In this document: positions 35,901 to 45,100 of the stretch, piece by piece | Position numbering within the stretch: position 1 is the first letter of the stretch | Layout: each line of letters opens with the position of its first letter | Source: Candidatus Jettenia caeni | Lineage (GTDB): Bacteria; Planctomycetota; Brocadiia; Brocadiales; Brocadiaceae | DNA length: 64,000 bases | Assembly: GCA_000296795.1 (NCBI GenBank) | Contig: BAFH01000004.1 | Span: 620,001-684,000, forward strand | Reading direction: 5' to 3' | Made by a program: the position numbers and the translations under genes | Notes under the pieces: generated by a model | What the model saw: only the letters and a program-made list of their open reading frames with translations | Databases searched by the model: none | What the model was told of the DNA's origin: nothing

Positions 35901-36392
35901 TCTGGCATCAAACATATACTTTGATTTATTTTCCGGTGTTAGTTCCGGGAATCCATCATCAGCCCATTGCTTCCATCCCTTTCGTATCAGAGGATACCGT
36001 AACCGATAGGGACCGTATACCCTGCGATGGAAGGTATATCCTTTCAGGCACATTCTGGGGTTCCAGTTCCTTGTAGCCTTATTTCCATACAGGTCTGCGT
36101 AGTTCTGATGATCATAATTCTGTTCAACCCTCATGAGTACTTCGTTTCTCACAAACGCCCTCACTCTACAGGCATGGGTATCATTGGGAGAGCAACAATA
36201 AGTGAAGGTACGATCGTACCGGTACTGTTCTCGATATACACTTTCCCATGCACGGTCTGGATAAGCATCCAGGGGGTTTCCAACTTCTACGGCGGGCTTT
36301 AACAACCTGAACGCCATTGCCTTATTGGCAAGGGTAAAGGTCGCACCCGTTGCGCCTGTCACCTGTAGGAAAGTCCTCCTCGTAAGTTTCAT
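32943..36392 (-). CDS. nxrA: Nitrite oxidoreductase catalytic subunit NxrA (molybdopterin, DMSO-reductase type II)
   Basis: The 1149-residue protein oxidises nitrite to nitrate in anammox bacteria and is translocated by Tat: MKLTRRTFLQ is a twin-arginine start. The Fe-S motif reads C67-x3-D71-x3-C75 with Cys115, an Asp standing where NarG has Cys. TWHGDQAPGHPFSHGLQTSD supplies the likely Mo-ligand Asp region. The middle and C-terminal molybdopterin-binding segments (VNPNIEQIMSNDIEMTGSIE; GEHQIHMNPEAAKDLGINDG) are typical. No NxrB, NxrC or chaperone gene is adjacent. The promoter about 230 bases upstream is strong. Family assignment is firm; nitrite versus nitrate direction is inferred. Confidence 0.93.
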   Translation of the reverse strand: MKLTRRTFLQVTGATGATFTLANKAMAFRLLKPAVEVGNPLDAYPDRAWESVYREQYRYDRTFTYCCSPNDTHACRVRAFVRNEVLMRVEQNYDHQNYADLYGNKATRNWNPRMCLKGYTFHRRVYGPYRLRYPLIRKGWKQWADDGFPELTPENKSKYMFDARGQDELLKASWDDAWTYAAKGIIHITKKYSGEEGARKLLDQGYPKEMVDAMKGAGTRTFKGRGGMGLLGVIGKYGMYRFNNSLALVDSHNRGVGPDKALGGRNWSNYTWHGDQAPGHPFSHGLQTSDVDMNDVRFSKLVIQTGKNLIENKMPEAHWLTQVFERGGKLVVITPEYSPSAQKADYWIPIKCNTDTALFLGITRILMDEKLYDADYVKKFTDFPLLVRTDTLKRLQAKDIFPDYKLEDISHGASYKIHGLHDDQREIIGDFVVWDAKTKSPKAITRDDVGDKLVAKGIDPALDGTFKVKTVDGKEIEVMPLFEMYKIHLKDYDIDSVVEMTNSPKELIVRLAHDIATIKPVAIHYGEGINHWFHATLFNRSTYLPLMLTGNIGYPGSGSHTWSGNYKAGNFQASKWSGPGFYGWVAEDVFNPNLDPDAPAMDLKVKGRAYDEEVAYWNHNDRPLIVDTPKYGRKCFTGKTHMPTPTKIMWFTNVNLVNNAKHVYQMLKNVNPNIEQIMSNDIEMTGSIEYADFAFPANSWAEFETHEITTSCSNPFIQIWKGGIKPVNDSKDDVMILAGMAAKLGELLRDMRFHDVWKFALEGRPEVYIQRLLDGSTTTKGYSFVDIINGKYGEPGVALLLYRTYPRHPFWEQVHESIPFYTPTGRLQGYNDESEIIEYGENFIVHREGPEATQYLPNVIVSTNPYIRPDDYGIPEDAEHWDERTVRNIKKSWAETKKTKNFLWEKGYKFYCVTPKSRHTVHSQWAVTDWNFIWNNNFGDPYRMDKRMPGVGEHQIHMNPEAAKDLGINDGDYVYVDANPADRPYEGWKPSDPFYKVARLMLRCKYNPAYPYGVTMMKHSAWISTERSVKAHETRPDGRALSAGTGYQSSFRYGSQQSITRNWSMPMHQLDNLFHKSKTSMKFVFGYEADNHGINTTPKETLVKITKAEDGGIGGKGLWDPAKTGYTAGNENDFMKKYLNGELIKVEKA

Positions 36393-36627
36393 ACTTCCTA
36401 CTCCTTTCTTGAATAGATTACATGGTAATATTCAGGGGTCTCTAACAGAGAACTGCCAATACATCTCTTAAATTCTTCTGGATACCTGTAGTAGTATAAT
36501 GTAGGACAAGGCATTAGCCTTGCCTCCCCGTCTGAATACCTGCACGAGGATAGCAACCCGAAAGGGTTCCCTACAAAATGAAAATTCCTATACATCAAGA
36601 GAGCGATGCTGCAAATCAATGTGCTTA

Positions 36628-36677
36628 AGTATACATTTGTTTACTTAATTTGTCAACATAAAATAAACGATTGTTTA
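36628..36677 (-). promoter_or_regulatory. nxrA promoter with adjacent operator dyad
   Basis: On the minus strand TTGACA (36656-36651), a 17-base spacer containing GTAAAC, and TATACT (36633-36628) form a near-perfect sigma-70 promoter. The dyad TAAACAATCGTTTA (36677-36664) lies 7 bases upstream of the -35 box. The 5' leader to the ATG is about 230 bases. The remaining part of the 36393-37073 gap shows no gene. Confidence 0.75.
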
Positions 36678-37073
36678 TATATCACGATACTACGAAATAC
36701 CACAACTCTTTTGTCTTTCGATTTATAATAATGCTACACAATATTTCCTATGAGGTAATCAGATTGGAGAAGTAAGGGCGAGCATGCTCTTATTTTATTT
36801 TTTGACTTGACTTAAAATACTAAAGCATGTTATGTAAATATGAGTAATATCAACGAGTAAAAACTAGCATGAAAAAGGCAAACTTTGAGTAATCAGAGGA
36901 CGCAAAGGAAAGGGTCTTGTAACCGTGGACAGTGTTCGTGAACAGTATCAGCATAAATAGCAGATACTTACACTCATAACTGACACTATAGAAATAAGAT
37001 AGCCTTACTGCCGAAGATTGTTATGGTAAATATCTTTGCAGCAAGGTTTTTTTGTTTTTAAGGAGGTTGCTCT

Positions 37074-37940
37074 ATGACACAACAATTCCAGGAAAAAAAG
37101 TATCCGCCACAACATCAGGAACAGCAACCGGGAAAAGAACATCAAATGCAGCCCAAGCCGAAAAGTCAAATGAAGGAGTACCGTGGCTGCGATAAGTTAC
37201 AGGACAAGGTAGCTCTTATCACGGGCGGGGATAGTGGTATAGGGAGGGCTGCAGCTATCGCCTTTGCCAAGGAAGGGGCACAGGTATCTGTTGTATATCA
37301 TAATGAGCATAAAGATGCAGAAGAAACCCGCAGATTAATAGAAAAAGAAGGACGTCGTTGTTTATTGATTGCGGGTGATGTGGGCGATGGGGTATTCTGC
37401 TCACAAGCAGTCAAGAAGACCGTTAATGAACTAGGTAAACTCGACATCTTAGTCAACAATGCTGCCGTACAGTTTGTTCAGGAAAGCATAGAAAACATTA
37501 CAGAGGAGCAATTGGTAACTACATTCCGTACTAACATTTTCTCATATTTTTTTATGACCCGAGCAGCCTTAAAACATTTAGGGAAAGGTTCTACTATCAT
37601 TAATACCACTTCCGTCACTGCATATCGGGGCAGCCTGCATCTTTTGGATTACTCCTCTACAAAAGGAGCAATTGTTTCCTTTACTCGTTCGCTAGCCTTA
37701 TCCCTCATCAAAAAAGGCATCCGTGTAAATGCTGTTGCGCCTGGACCGGTTTGGACACCGCTTATTCCTGCCAGTTTTCCTGAAGAAAAGGTAGAGAGTT
37801 TCGGCGCCCAGGTTCCTATGGAGAGGGCAGCAGAACCAGATGAAATTGCCCCTTGTTATGTATTTTTAGCCTCTGATGATTCCTCATACATAACAGGACA
37901 AGTTCTTCACCCTAACGGCGGAGAGATGGTCGGCGGGTAA
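37074..37940 (+). CDS. Short-chain dehydrogenase/reductase, general-stress type
   Basis: 288 residues with a hydrophilic Gln/Pro-rich N-terminal extension (residues 1-38), the NAD(P) motif ALITGGDSGIGRAAA at about 47-61, NNAA, a catalytic Ser in STIINTTSVTAY and YSSTKGA, and a C-terminal GQVLHPNGGEMVGG. This matches the YhxC/YdaD-like SDR group, often induced by general stress; substrate unknown. GGAGG lies 8 bases before the ATG. It precedes the trehalose island. Confidence 0.9.
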   Translation: MTQQFQEKKYPPQHQEQQPGKEHQMQPKPKSQMKEYRGCDKLQDKVALITGGDSGIGRAAAIAFAKEGAQVSVVYHNEHKDAEETRRLIEKEGRRCLLIAGDVGDGVFCSQAVKKTVNELGKLDILVNNAAVQFVQESIENITEEQLVTTFRTNIFSYFFMTRAALKHLGKGSTIINTTSVTAYRGSLHLLDYSSTKGAIVSFTRSLALSLIKKGIRVNAVAPGPVWTPLIPASFPEEKVESFGAQVPMERAAEPDEIAPCYVFLASDDSSYITGQVLHPNGGEMVGG

Positions 37941-38129
37941 TTCATTATGGCTCTCTTCGAATATCAATGTCAAAGACTCTTTCATCTGCGGATGTTTAGC
38001 GTTGTAATTTCACCGATCTTTCTGCAAAAGAGAGATTGGGGAATAAGATGATAAAGCTTGTAAGGAGATTTAACTGTGAAAAACCTGAATAACTGAGGAT
38101 ATTTCTACAGAAAAAGGATGGAATTTACG

Positions 38130-38843
38130 ATGAATGCGTTAGGAAAAGCAAAAGAGCCTTTTATATTTTCAACACAAGTCTCTCTTACCGAGCTTACCGG
38201 GTTAAAGGCAACAAATTTGCAGCAGTTACTTGATCTTATCAAGACAGTTCCAGGATCAGTTATTTATCATCATACTCATCATTTTCTCCAGGAACATCAA
38301 TATTTATTACCTGAACCGCCAAATGATTTTTCCTACTGGGTTACTGAATTTTTAGGTGAAGCAAGGCTTGGTGAATATTTGCTGAGCATTGATACCATTC
38401 AGTACGCAACAATTCGTGAACTCCGGGATAAAATAGCCCGTACCATTGAAGATTACGTTAAAGACTACCCAACATCATTAAATAAATTTGCAACCACAGG
38501 GGAAGAGTTCCGTTTTTTAAAATCTGTTAGCTTTATTTTACAAACACCACATAAAGCTTCAGATCTTAAGGAATTCAAAACTGCATTGCAAAAAGTAACA
38601 CCTCGTTCTCTCTATTTTCACATGTTTGAAGCAAGGCTTCGTATAAGACAGGGCATTAATGATTTTTCTAAATGGCTCGAGGATTGTTTATCAGAAAATA
38701 AACTGGCAAATAAAATAGCCGCCCTGGACCCCTATACCTATACTTTAGAAAATTTACGATTTACCATCATAAAGTTAGTCGAAAAAAGAATTGCCGAATC
38801 TTTAAAGGAACATCCGGTTATTCCAGAAGCTCTTCCAAAGTAA
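38130..38843 (+). CDS. DUF5752-type protein paired with trehalose synthase
   Basis: About 237 residues, soluble, helical, with two repeated halves: VPGSVIYHHTHHFLQEHQYL ... FSYWVTEFLG, then TPRSLYFHMFEARLRIRQ ... DFSKWLEDCL. The recurring FxxH(x)F and xFSxWL pattern fits DUF5752, which I recall beside TreT-like glycosyltransferases. ATG 38118 leaves no room for a ribosome site; ATG 38130 was chosen. The GT gene follows 7 bases later, so the two are co-translated. Function unknown. Confidence 0.7.
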   Translation: MNALGKAKEPFIFSTQVSLTELTGLKATNLQQLLDLIKTVPGSVIYHHTHHFLQEHQYLLPEPPNDFSYWVTEFLGEARLGEYLLSIDTIQYATIRELRDKIARTIEDYVKDYPTSLNKFATTGEEFRFLKSVSFILQTPHKASDLKEFKTALQKVTPRSLYFHMFEARLRIRQGINDFSKWLEDCLSENKLANKIAALDPYTYTLENLRFTIIKLVEKRIAESLKEHPVIPEALPK

Positions 38844-38850
38844 AAAAATT

Positions 38851-40074
38851 ATGGCAAAAATTTCAGAATATAGTTCTGTAGTCGGTTCTAGTACCATTGA
38901 AGAGTTACAATTATTAGCAGGCAAACTTCAGGAGAAAATTGTCCAAAATATCAATTCTACTGCAATGGGAGGTGGTGTTGCAGAACTTCTCAGTCGAATT
39001 GTGCCTTTGTTACAGGAATTAGGGGTAAATACCAGGTGGGATGTAATTAAAGGCGGGGAGAGTTTCTTCAATGTTACAAAGAAATTCCACAATGCCTTGC
39101 ACGGAAGGCCTGAAGAGATTAGTCCACAAATGTTTGAAGCATTTATGGAGACAAGCCAGCAAAACATTGAAGAACTTAAGGCATATGGAGATATCATGAT
39201 TATCCATGATCCACAACCTATTGCGCTTATTAAAAAAAAATTGTCTATGCCCGGCAGCAAGTGGGCATGGCGATGTCATATCGATATCTCATCCCCGGAT
39301 ACTCATGTATGGAATTTTCTAAAACCATTTATCCATCAGTATGATAGCGCGATTTTTTCTTCTCCAAATTTCTCACCAGCCTTACCTATCCGGCAATTTC
39401 TTATCCTGCCATCTATCGATCCTTTAAGCGATAAGAATAAAGATCTGCCTCAGGAAACAATCGATACGGTACTGGAAAAATATCAAATAAAGAAAGATAA
39501 ACCTATTATTACCCAGATCTCACGGTTTGACTATCTGAAAGATCCTATTGGCGTTATTGAAGCCTACCGTTTAGTAAAGAAGCGTATCGACTGCCAACTC
39601 ATTCTCGCCGGAGGAACAGCTACAGATGATCCGGAATCAAGCAAGGTTTTTGCAGACACAAAAGAAATAGCAGGAAACGATGCAGATATACATATTCTCC
39701 CTGTTCCATCCGGGAGTGACATAGAAATCAATGCGCTACAAAGGGCGTCCACCGTTATTATACAAAAATCACTGCGTGAAGGGTTTGGACTTACCGTAAC
39801 CGAGGCATTATGGAAGGCAAAACCGGTTGTCGCTTCCAGCACCGGTGGTATCCCATTACAAATCAGACATAAATATAATGGACTTTTATGCCATAGTATT
39901 TTTGGCGCCGCTCTCTCTATAAAACAGTTATTACATAACCCAGAATATGCTAAAAGGCTCGGTGAAAACGGACATGAACACGTTAAGCAGAACTTTATCC
40001 TTACTCGTCATCTCAAGGATTGCTTGCTTTTATTCTTATGCATGTATCATTCTGACGATATCATTCATTTATAA
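38851..40074 (+). CDS. TreT-like trehalose glycosyltransferring synthase (GT4)
   Basis: 407 residues with GT-B fold landmarks: TAMGGGVAELLSRIVPLLQE at the N-terminus (nucleotide-sugar loop), HDPQPIALI, ITQISRFDYLKDPIGVIEAY, and EGFGLTVTEALWKAKPVV (the E-x7-E motif). These fit TreT, which makes trehalose from NDP-glucose and glucose, often reversibly. It stands next to an ABC sugar importer and about 16 kb from otsAB, so trehalose or a related glucoside is the likely common substrate. The last 15 residues look unusual for the family. Confidence 0.8.
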   Translation: MAKISEYSSVVGSSTIEELQLLAGKLQEKIVQNINSTAMGGGVAELLSRIVPLLQELGVNTRWDVIKGGESFFNVTKKFHNALHGRPEEISPQMFEAFMETSQQNIEELKAYGDIMIIHDPQPIALIKKKLSMPGSKWAWRCHIDISSPDTHVWNFLKPFIHQYDSAIFSSPNFSPALPIRQFLILPSIDPLSDKNKDLPQETIDTVLEKYQIKKDKPIITQISRFDYLKDPIGVIEAYRLVKKRIDCQLILAGGTATDDPESSKVFADTKEIAGNDADIHILPVPSGSDIEINALQRASTVIIQKSLREGFGLTVTEALWKAKPVVASSTGGIPLQIRHKYNGLLCHSIFGAALSIKQLLHNPEYAKRLGENGHEHVKQNFILTRHLKDCLLLFLCMYHSDDIIHL

Positions 40075-40155
40075 TTGACCACCAGGGCACAAAGGCGCGA
40101 AAAGAAGTTTTTTGAGATTTAACTTTCTCTATCCTAAACAACGGTTTAAATCACT

Positions 40156-40977
40156 ATGAATTATTACAAAAAAACTTTATTTTACCTGCTCGTAATTATC
40201 ATTACCGTTTGGAGTATATTTCCTTTCCTTTGGATTTTATTAACCTCTATCAAGCCTCCCTTTCAGATTATGCAATTACCACCGGTATTTCCCACTACCA
40301 TTACCCTTGCTGCATATAAGAATGTCCTTCTGAAAAGTTATTTTCCTCATTATTTATTCAATAGTTTTATGGTATCGTTATCAACGGTATTCATTACAAT
40401 ACCAATCGCACTTCTTGCGGCTTACAGTATATCACGCTTCTCATTCCGGAGAAAAACATCCATTCTCTTTATGATTATTATTTTATTTACCCTCCCTTCC
40501 ATAAGCCTTGTAGCTGCCCTTTATAAACTATTTTATACCTTAGGCTGGATTAATCTTCCCATCTCTCTTATCGTTACGTACAGTGCCAATAATTTCCCTT
40601 TGGCCTTTTTTCTTCTGGTAAAATATCTTGATAAGATCCCAACAGATATGGACTGTGCTGCCCTTATTGATGGATGCACCTATTTTCAAGCCTTTCGATA
40701 TATTATTACCCCCCTATCATTACCGGGGGTTATTTCTGCATCGGTTCTTATTTTTATTTTTTGCTGGAATGAATTTCTTTTTGCGCTTACTTTTACCCTT
40801 GATGAATCATCAAGATTAGCATCAGTAGGAATTGCATTATTTCAGGGTACCTTTGAGGTTCCCTGGGGTGATATTGCAGCAGCATCAGTTATAGTAACAC
40901 TTCCTCTTCTTCTGTTTTTGCTGTTTTTTCAAAAATATATTGTACAGGGACTAACAGCAGGGGCGCTTAAAGGATGA
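40156..40977 (+). CDS. Sugar ABC importer permease, MalG-like
   Basis: 273 residues with six hydrophobic segments and the inner-membrane EAA loop (DCAALIDGCTYFQAFRYIITPLSLPG). The C-terminal sequence FFQKYIVQGLTAGALKG is the classic MalG-type ending. It overlaps the ATPase gene by 4 bases (ATGA). With MalF (46123-46983) and MalK (40974-42029) it forms a complete CUT1 importer core. No free solute-binding protein gene is present; that role falls to the fused domain of the next large gene. Confidence 0.92.
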   Translation: MNYYKKTLFYLLVIIITVWSIFPFLWILLTSIKPPFQIMQLPPVFPTTITLAAYKNVLLKSYFPHYLFNSFMVSLSTVFITIPIALLAAYSISRFSFRRKTSILFMIIILFTLPSISLVAALYKLFYTLGWINLPISLIVTYSANNFPLAFFLLVKYLDKIPTDMDCAALIDGCTYFQAFRYIITPLSLPGVISASVLIFIFCWNEFLFALTFTLDESSRLASVGIALFQGTFEVPWGDIAAASVIVTLPLLLFLLFFQKYIVQGLTAGALKG

Positions 40978-42029
40978 AAATAAAATTACAAAATGTTATA
41001 AAACTCTATAACAACCATTACGTTGCTGTAAACAAGCTGAATTTAGATATATCCAGTGGTGAATTTCTTGTTGTGCTCGGCCCTAGCGGAAGCGGAAAAT
41101 CCACAACCTTGAATATGCTTGCTGGTTTGGAAATACCTACCTCCGGACATATATTCTTTAATGAACGTATCGTGAATAATGTCCCGCCCGGAAAAAGAGA
41201 TATCGCTCTGGTCTTCCAGAATTATGCCCTATACCCCCACATGAAGAGTTATGATAATATTGCCTTCCCCCTGAAAATACGGAAAGAAAAGGATTTACAC
41301 CATCGGGTTATAAAAACAGCTGAAATGCTGGGATTAAGCGCCTTACTGCATAAGTACCCAAAGGAACTCTCTGGTGGAGAAAGGCAACGGATAGCATTGG
41401 CACGGGCGCTCGTGAGAAATCCACAAGTCTTTCTCATGGATGAGCCACTCAGTAATTTAGACGCACGGCTTCGGCTCTCAGCGCGAGGGGAGTTAAAGAA
41501 ATTACAAAGACAGCGTAATATCACTACAATATATGTCACTCATGACCAAACAGAAGCACTTACTCTGGGAGATCGCATCGTAATTATGGATAAAGGCAAC
41601 TTACAACAGATAGGCACACCGGATGAAATATATCAGAAACCTCATAATACCTTTGTTGCCAGTTTCATTGGGGCTCCTCCCATGAACATGGTACAGGTGC
41701 AGAAATATGACACCCATTCTTTTATCCTTGGAAATACTACGATTGCATTTCCCACCCCTTTACCTGATCAAACAAATCTTATCCTTGGTATAAGACCTGA
41801 AAATCTGACAATAGTACCAGCAGATACACAAACCATTATACCATGTACCGTGGAACATATAGAATATCTCGGTAATGAATCGATAGGACATGTTACAATC
41901 AACCCTACGACAATATGGTACGCAAAGAATATGGGAGAAAGAATAAAGATAGGTGATGAAGCCGGCCTAAAATTTTCACCCAATGATGCTCACTGGTTCG
42001 ATTCTGTAACCAGAAAAAGGATAGCATAA
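40974..42029 (+). CDS. Sugar ABC importer ATPase, MalK/UgpC-like
   Basis: 351 residues with Walker A GPSGSGKST, Q-loop FQNYALYPHM, signature LSGGERQRIALARALV, Walker B VFLMDEPLSNLD, H-loop YVTHDQ and a C-terminal TOBE domain (about 240-350, with IGAPPMNMV and LGIRPENL). These are diagnostic of CUT1 MalK-type ATPases, which may be shared among importers. It is coupled to malG by ATGA and followed after 138 bases by the ATPase/binding-protein fusion. Confidence 0.94.
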   Translation: MKIKLQNVIKLYNNHYVAVNKLNLDISSGEFLVVLGPSGSGKSTTLNMLAGLEIPTSGHIFFNERIVNNVPPGKRDIALVFQNYALYPHMKSYDNIAFPLKIRKEKDLHHRVIKTAEMLGLSALLHKYPKELSGGERQRIALARALVRNPQVFLMDEPLSNLDARLRLSARGELKKLQRQRNITTIYVTHDQTEALTLGDRIVIMDKGNLQQIGTPDEIYQKPHNTFVASFIGAPPMNMVQVQKYDTHSFILGNTTIAFPTPLPDQTNLILGIRPENLTIVPADTQTIIPCTVEHIEYLGNESIGHVTINPTTIWYAKNMGERIKIGDEAGLKFSPNDAHWFDSVTRKRIA

Positions 42030-42167
42030 TCAAGCTTGTTTCGCCATGAAGATACAAAAAGAATCGAAGCATTGACTGGGTATAACAACCATCTCCTGGC
42101 GGCAATTGATAATCCACAATGCGTAATCAATGTATACGGGTAACCAATTTGTTATGAAAGGCAAAGT

Positions 42168-45100
42168 ATGAACTGGTATCAGCTTCCTGTAAGAGAAATA
42201 GTGCAAAAACTTGGAACATCCGATGAGGGATTGTCTGATGAGGAAGTCAAAGAACGCCTTCAGCACTATGGTCCAAACAGACTTGCAGAAGAGGAAAAGA
42301 TAAGCAAAATAAAGATCCTCCTTCACCAGTTTACCAGTCCCCTCATTTATATCCTTTTCGTAGCAGCATTCGTTACCTTTCTCCTGAAAGAATTTATTGA
42401 TACCAGTGTAATTATGGCAGTAGTATTCCTTAATACAATTATTGGTTATATCCAGGAATTTAAGGCAGAACAGAGTGTCAGGGCACTCAAAAAAATGCTG
42501 ATACCGAAGGCAAAGATTTTACGGAATGGACAAGAAAAAGAAATAAACAGCGAAGAACTGGTACCAGGTGACATCGTTCTTCTTGCATCAGGAGGCAAGG
42601 TACCGGCAGATCTAAGACTTTTTAAGACTCTTGAGTTAAAAATTGATGAATCCATGCTTACCGGTGAATCAATCCCTGGAGAAAAAACTACATCACCAAT
42701 ACAAAAGGATAATCTAACGCCAGGAGACCAGAAAAATATGGCCTTCACAGGAACAATTGTTGTAAGTGGAAGAGGGAGAGGCATTGTTACCGAAACGGGA
42801 AATAAAACGGTTCTTGGTCAAATTGCAAAGAACGTTAGAGAAACGGTGAAAATAAAAACACCTCTTCAGAATAAACTGGAGCGGTTTGCAAAAATCATAG
42901 GAGTTGTTATTGTTGGACTTTCTGGCATTCTCTTTGGTATAGGCTTCTTAGCGCATGGATCAGATATTTCTGAAATGTTTATGGTTGCTGTTGCTACTGC
43001 CGTATCAGCAATACCTGAGGGTCTTCCTGTTGCGGTAACCATTACTATGGCAATCGGTGTATCAAGAATGGTAAGGAGAAATGCTATTATAAGAAAGCTA
43101 CCCGCAGTGGAAACCCTGGGAAGTACTACCGTCATATGCTCTGACAAGACAGGAACACTAACAAAGAATGAAATGACCGTGAAACTCATTTATAATGAAA
43201 ATCATATCTATGAAGTAACCGGAACAGGATATAATCCAAAGGGTGAGATTCTTCGTGATGAGATGCCTGTTCCCCACAAAGACAAGGAAGATCTCCTGCT
43301 TGTTTTACGAATAGGATTACTTTGTAATGAATCTCATATTTATCTTGAAGATAGCCAATACAAAATTGATGGAGACCCTACAGAAGGAGCGCTTATTGTA
43401 TCAGCAATAAAGGGAGATCTTAACCCTGAAGAAGAGAGGAAAAATTATCCACAAATTGCGATTATACCTTTTGAATCGGAACGCGGTTATATGGCTACCC
43501 TTAACAAGCACCGAAACAAAAAATGTATTTTCGTAAAGGGCGCCCCGGAAAAGATAGTAGACATGTGTACCAAATTTAAAACAAATAGCAGCTCTCCGAA
43601 AAAAGAGATCCTTCAGGCTGCAAATACTTTTGCTAAAAAAGGTTTACGAGTACTCGCATTTGCTTATAAAGAAACGCCGAATGACAAGGAAGAACTTATT
43701 CACCGGGATATAGAATCAGGATTAACCTTTGCAGGTCTTCAGGGTATGATCGATCCGCCAAGACAAGAAGTAATAGAAGCAATAGAGGGGTGTAGACAAG
43801 CAGGAATCAGAACCATAATGATAACCGGTGACCATGCAATCACTGCAGTATCTATCGCAAAAGAGCTTGGATTAGGTGGACAGGACGAGAAGGTTTGCAC
43901 AGGAAAAGAGCTTGAAACGATGAGTGATGAAGAACTTTTTCATACGGTAAAAAACGTATCGGTATTTGCAAGGGTAGCGCCTCACCATAAGTTAAGAATA
44001 ACAAATCAATTAATAAAACAGGGTGAGGTTGTAGCGATGACAGGCGACGGAGTTAATGATGCACCTGCCCTCAAGGCTGCTCATATTGGTATTGCCATGG
44101 GCAGAACGGGAACCGATGTTGCGAAAGAGGCCTCCGATGCTGTCCTTACTGATGATAATTTTGCAAGCATTTTTGCAGCGGTTGAAGAGGGAAGGGTGGT
44201 GTATGATAATATCAAGAAGGTCACCCTCTTTCTGATATCATGCGGTTTTGGAGAACTGATTGCCATTATCACCACCGTTGCAATGGGTCTCCCTATACCC
44301 TATATAGCGGTACAGATACTCTGGTTGAACCTCGTAACAAATGGGCTTCAGGATATTGCTCTTGCCTTTGAACCAGGAGAAAAAGGAGTCTTACTGAGAC
44401 CTCCAAGGCATCCGAAAGAACGTATTCTTACAAGCATTATGATACAAAAGACTGTTCTTATGGGGCTTGTTATGGCTGCCGGAACGGTCATTCTCTACCT
44501 ATACCATCTCAATAAAGGGGCATCATTAGAACAGGCTCGTACCGTAGCCCTCACAACCATGGTCTTTTTCCAATTCTACCAAGCGCTTAACTGCCGTTCC
44601 GAATTTCAATCCATTTTCAGGAAGAACCCCCTGAGTAACCCGTTTTTATTCTTCAGCATGATTGCTGCCCTCTTTGCCCATCTTGCAGTGTTATATGTAC
44701 CGGTTCTTCAATGGGTTTTTAGAACAGTTCCTCTTACCAGAGAAGAATGGATTGATATTGGAGTAATAACCGTAGCAATAGTTATTGCAGTTGAGATTGA
44801 GAAATTGATAAGAAGAAGAAAAAGGAAAACAAGAGCAACGATTGCAGGATTTAAAACGGGAAAAGTATTTGCGCCAGCCAAAATACTTCTGATATCTGTT
44901 TGTATTTTCCTTGCATTATGGACTACCTATACATTCTTCAGGCCCAAAAGAGAAGATGAAGTTGTTTTTAGTATCGGGTGTGGCGCCGAAGAAATCGGAA
45001 TAATAAGGAGACTCATAGATACATTTGAAAAGGAAAATCCTGCGATACATGTTAAATTAAACATCCTTCCTGCGCCTACAGATCAGCAGCACCATTACTA

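Noticed and set aside
36778-36800. GAGCATGCTC palindrome followed by T-rich DNA
   Set aside because: Only a 10-base self-complementary word without a loop; not a convincing terminator or operator.
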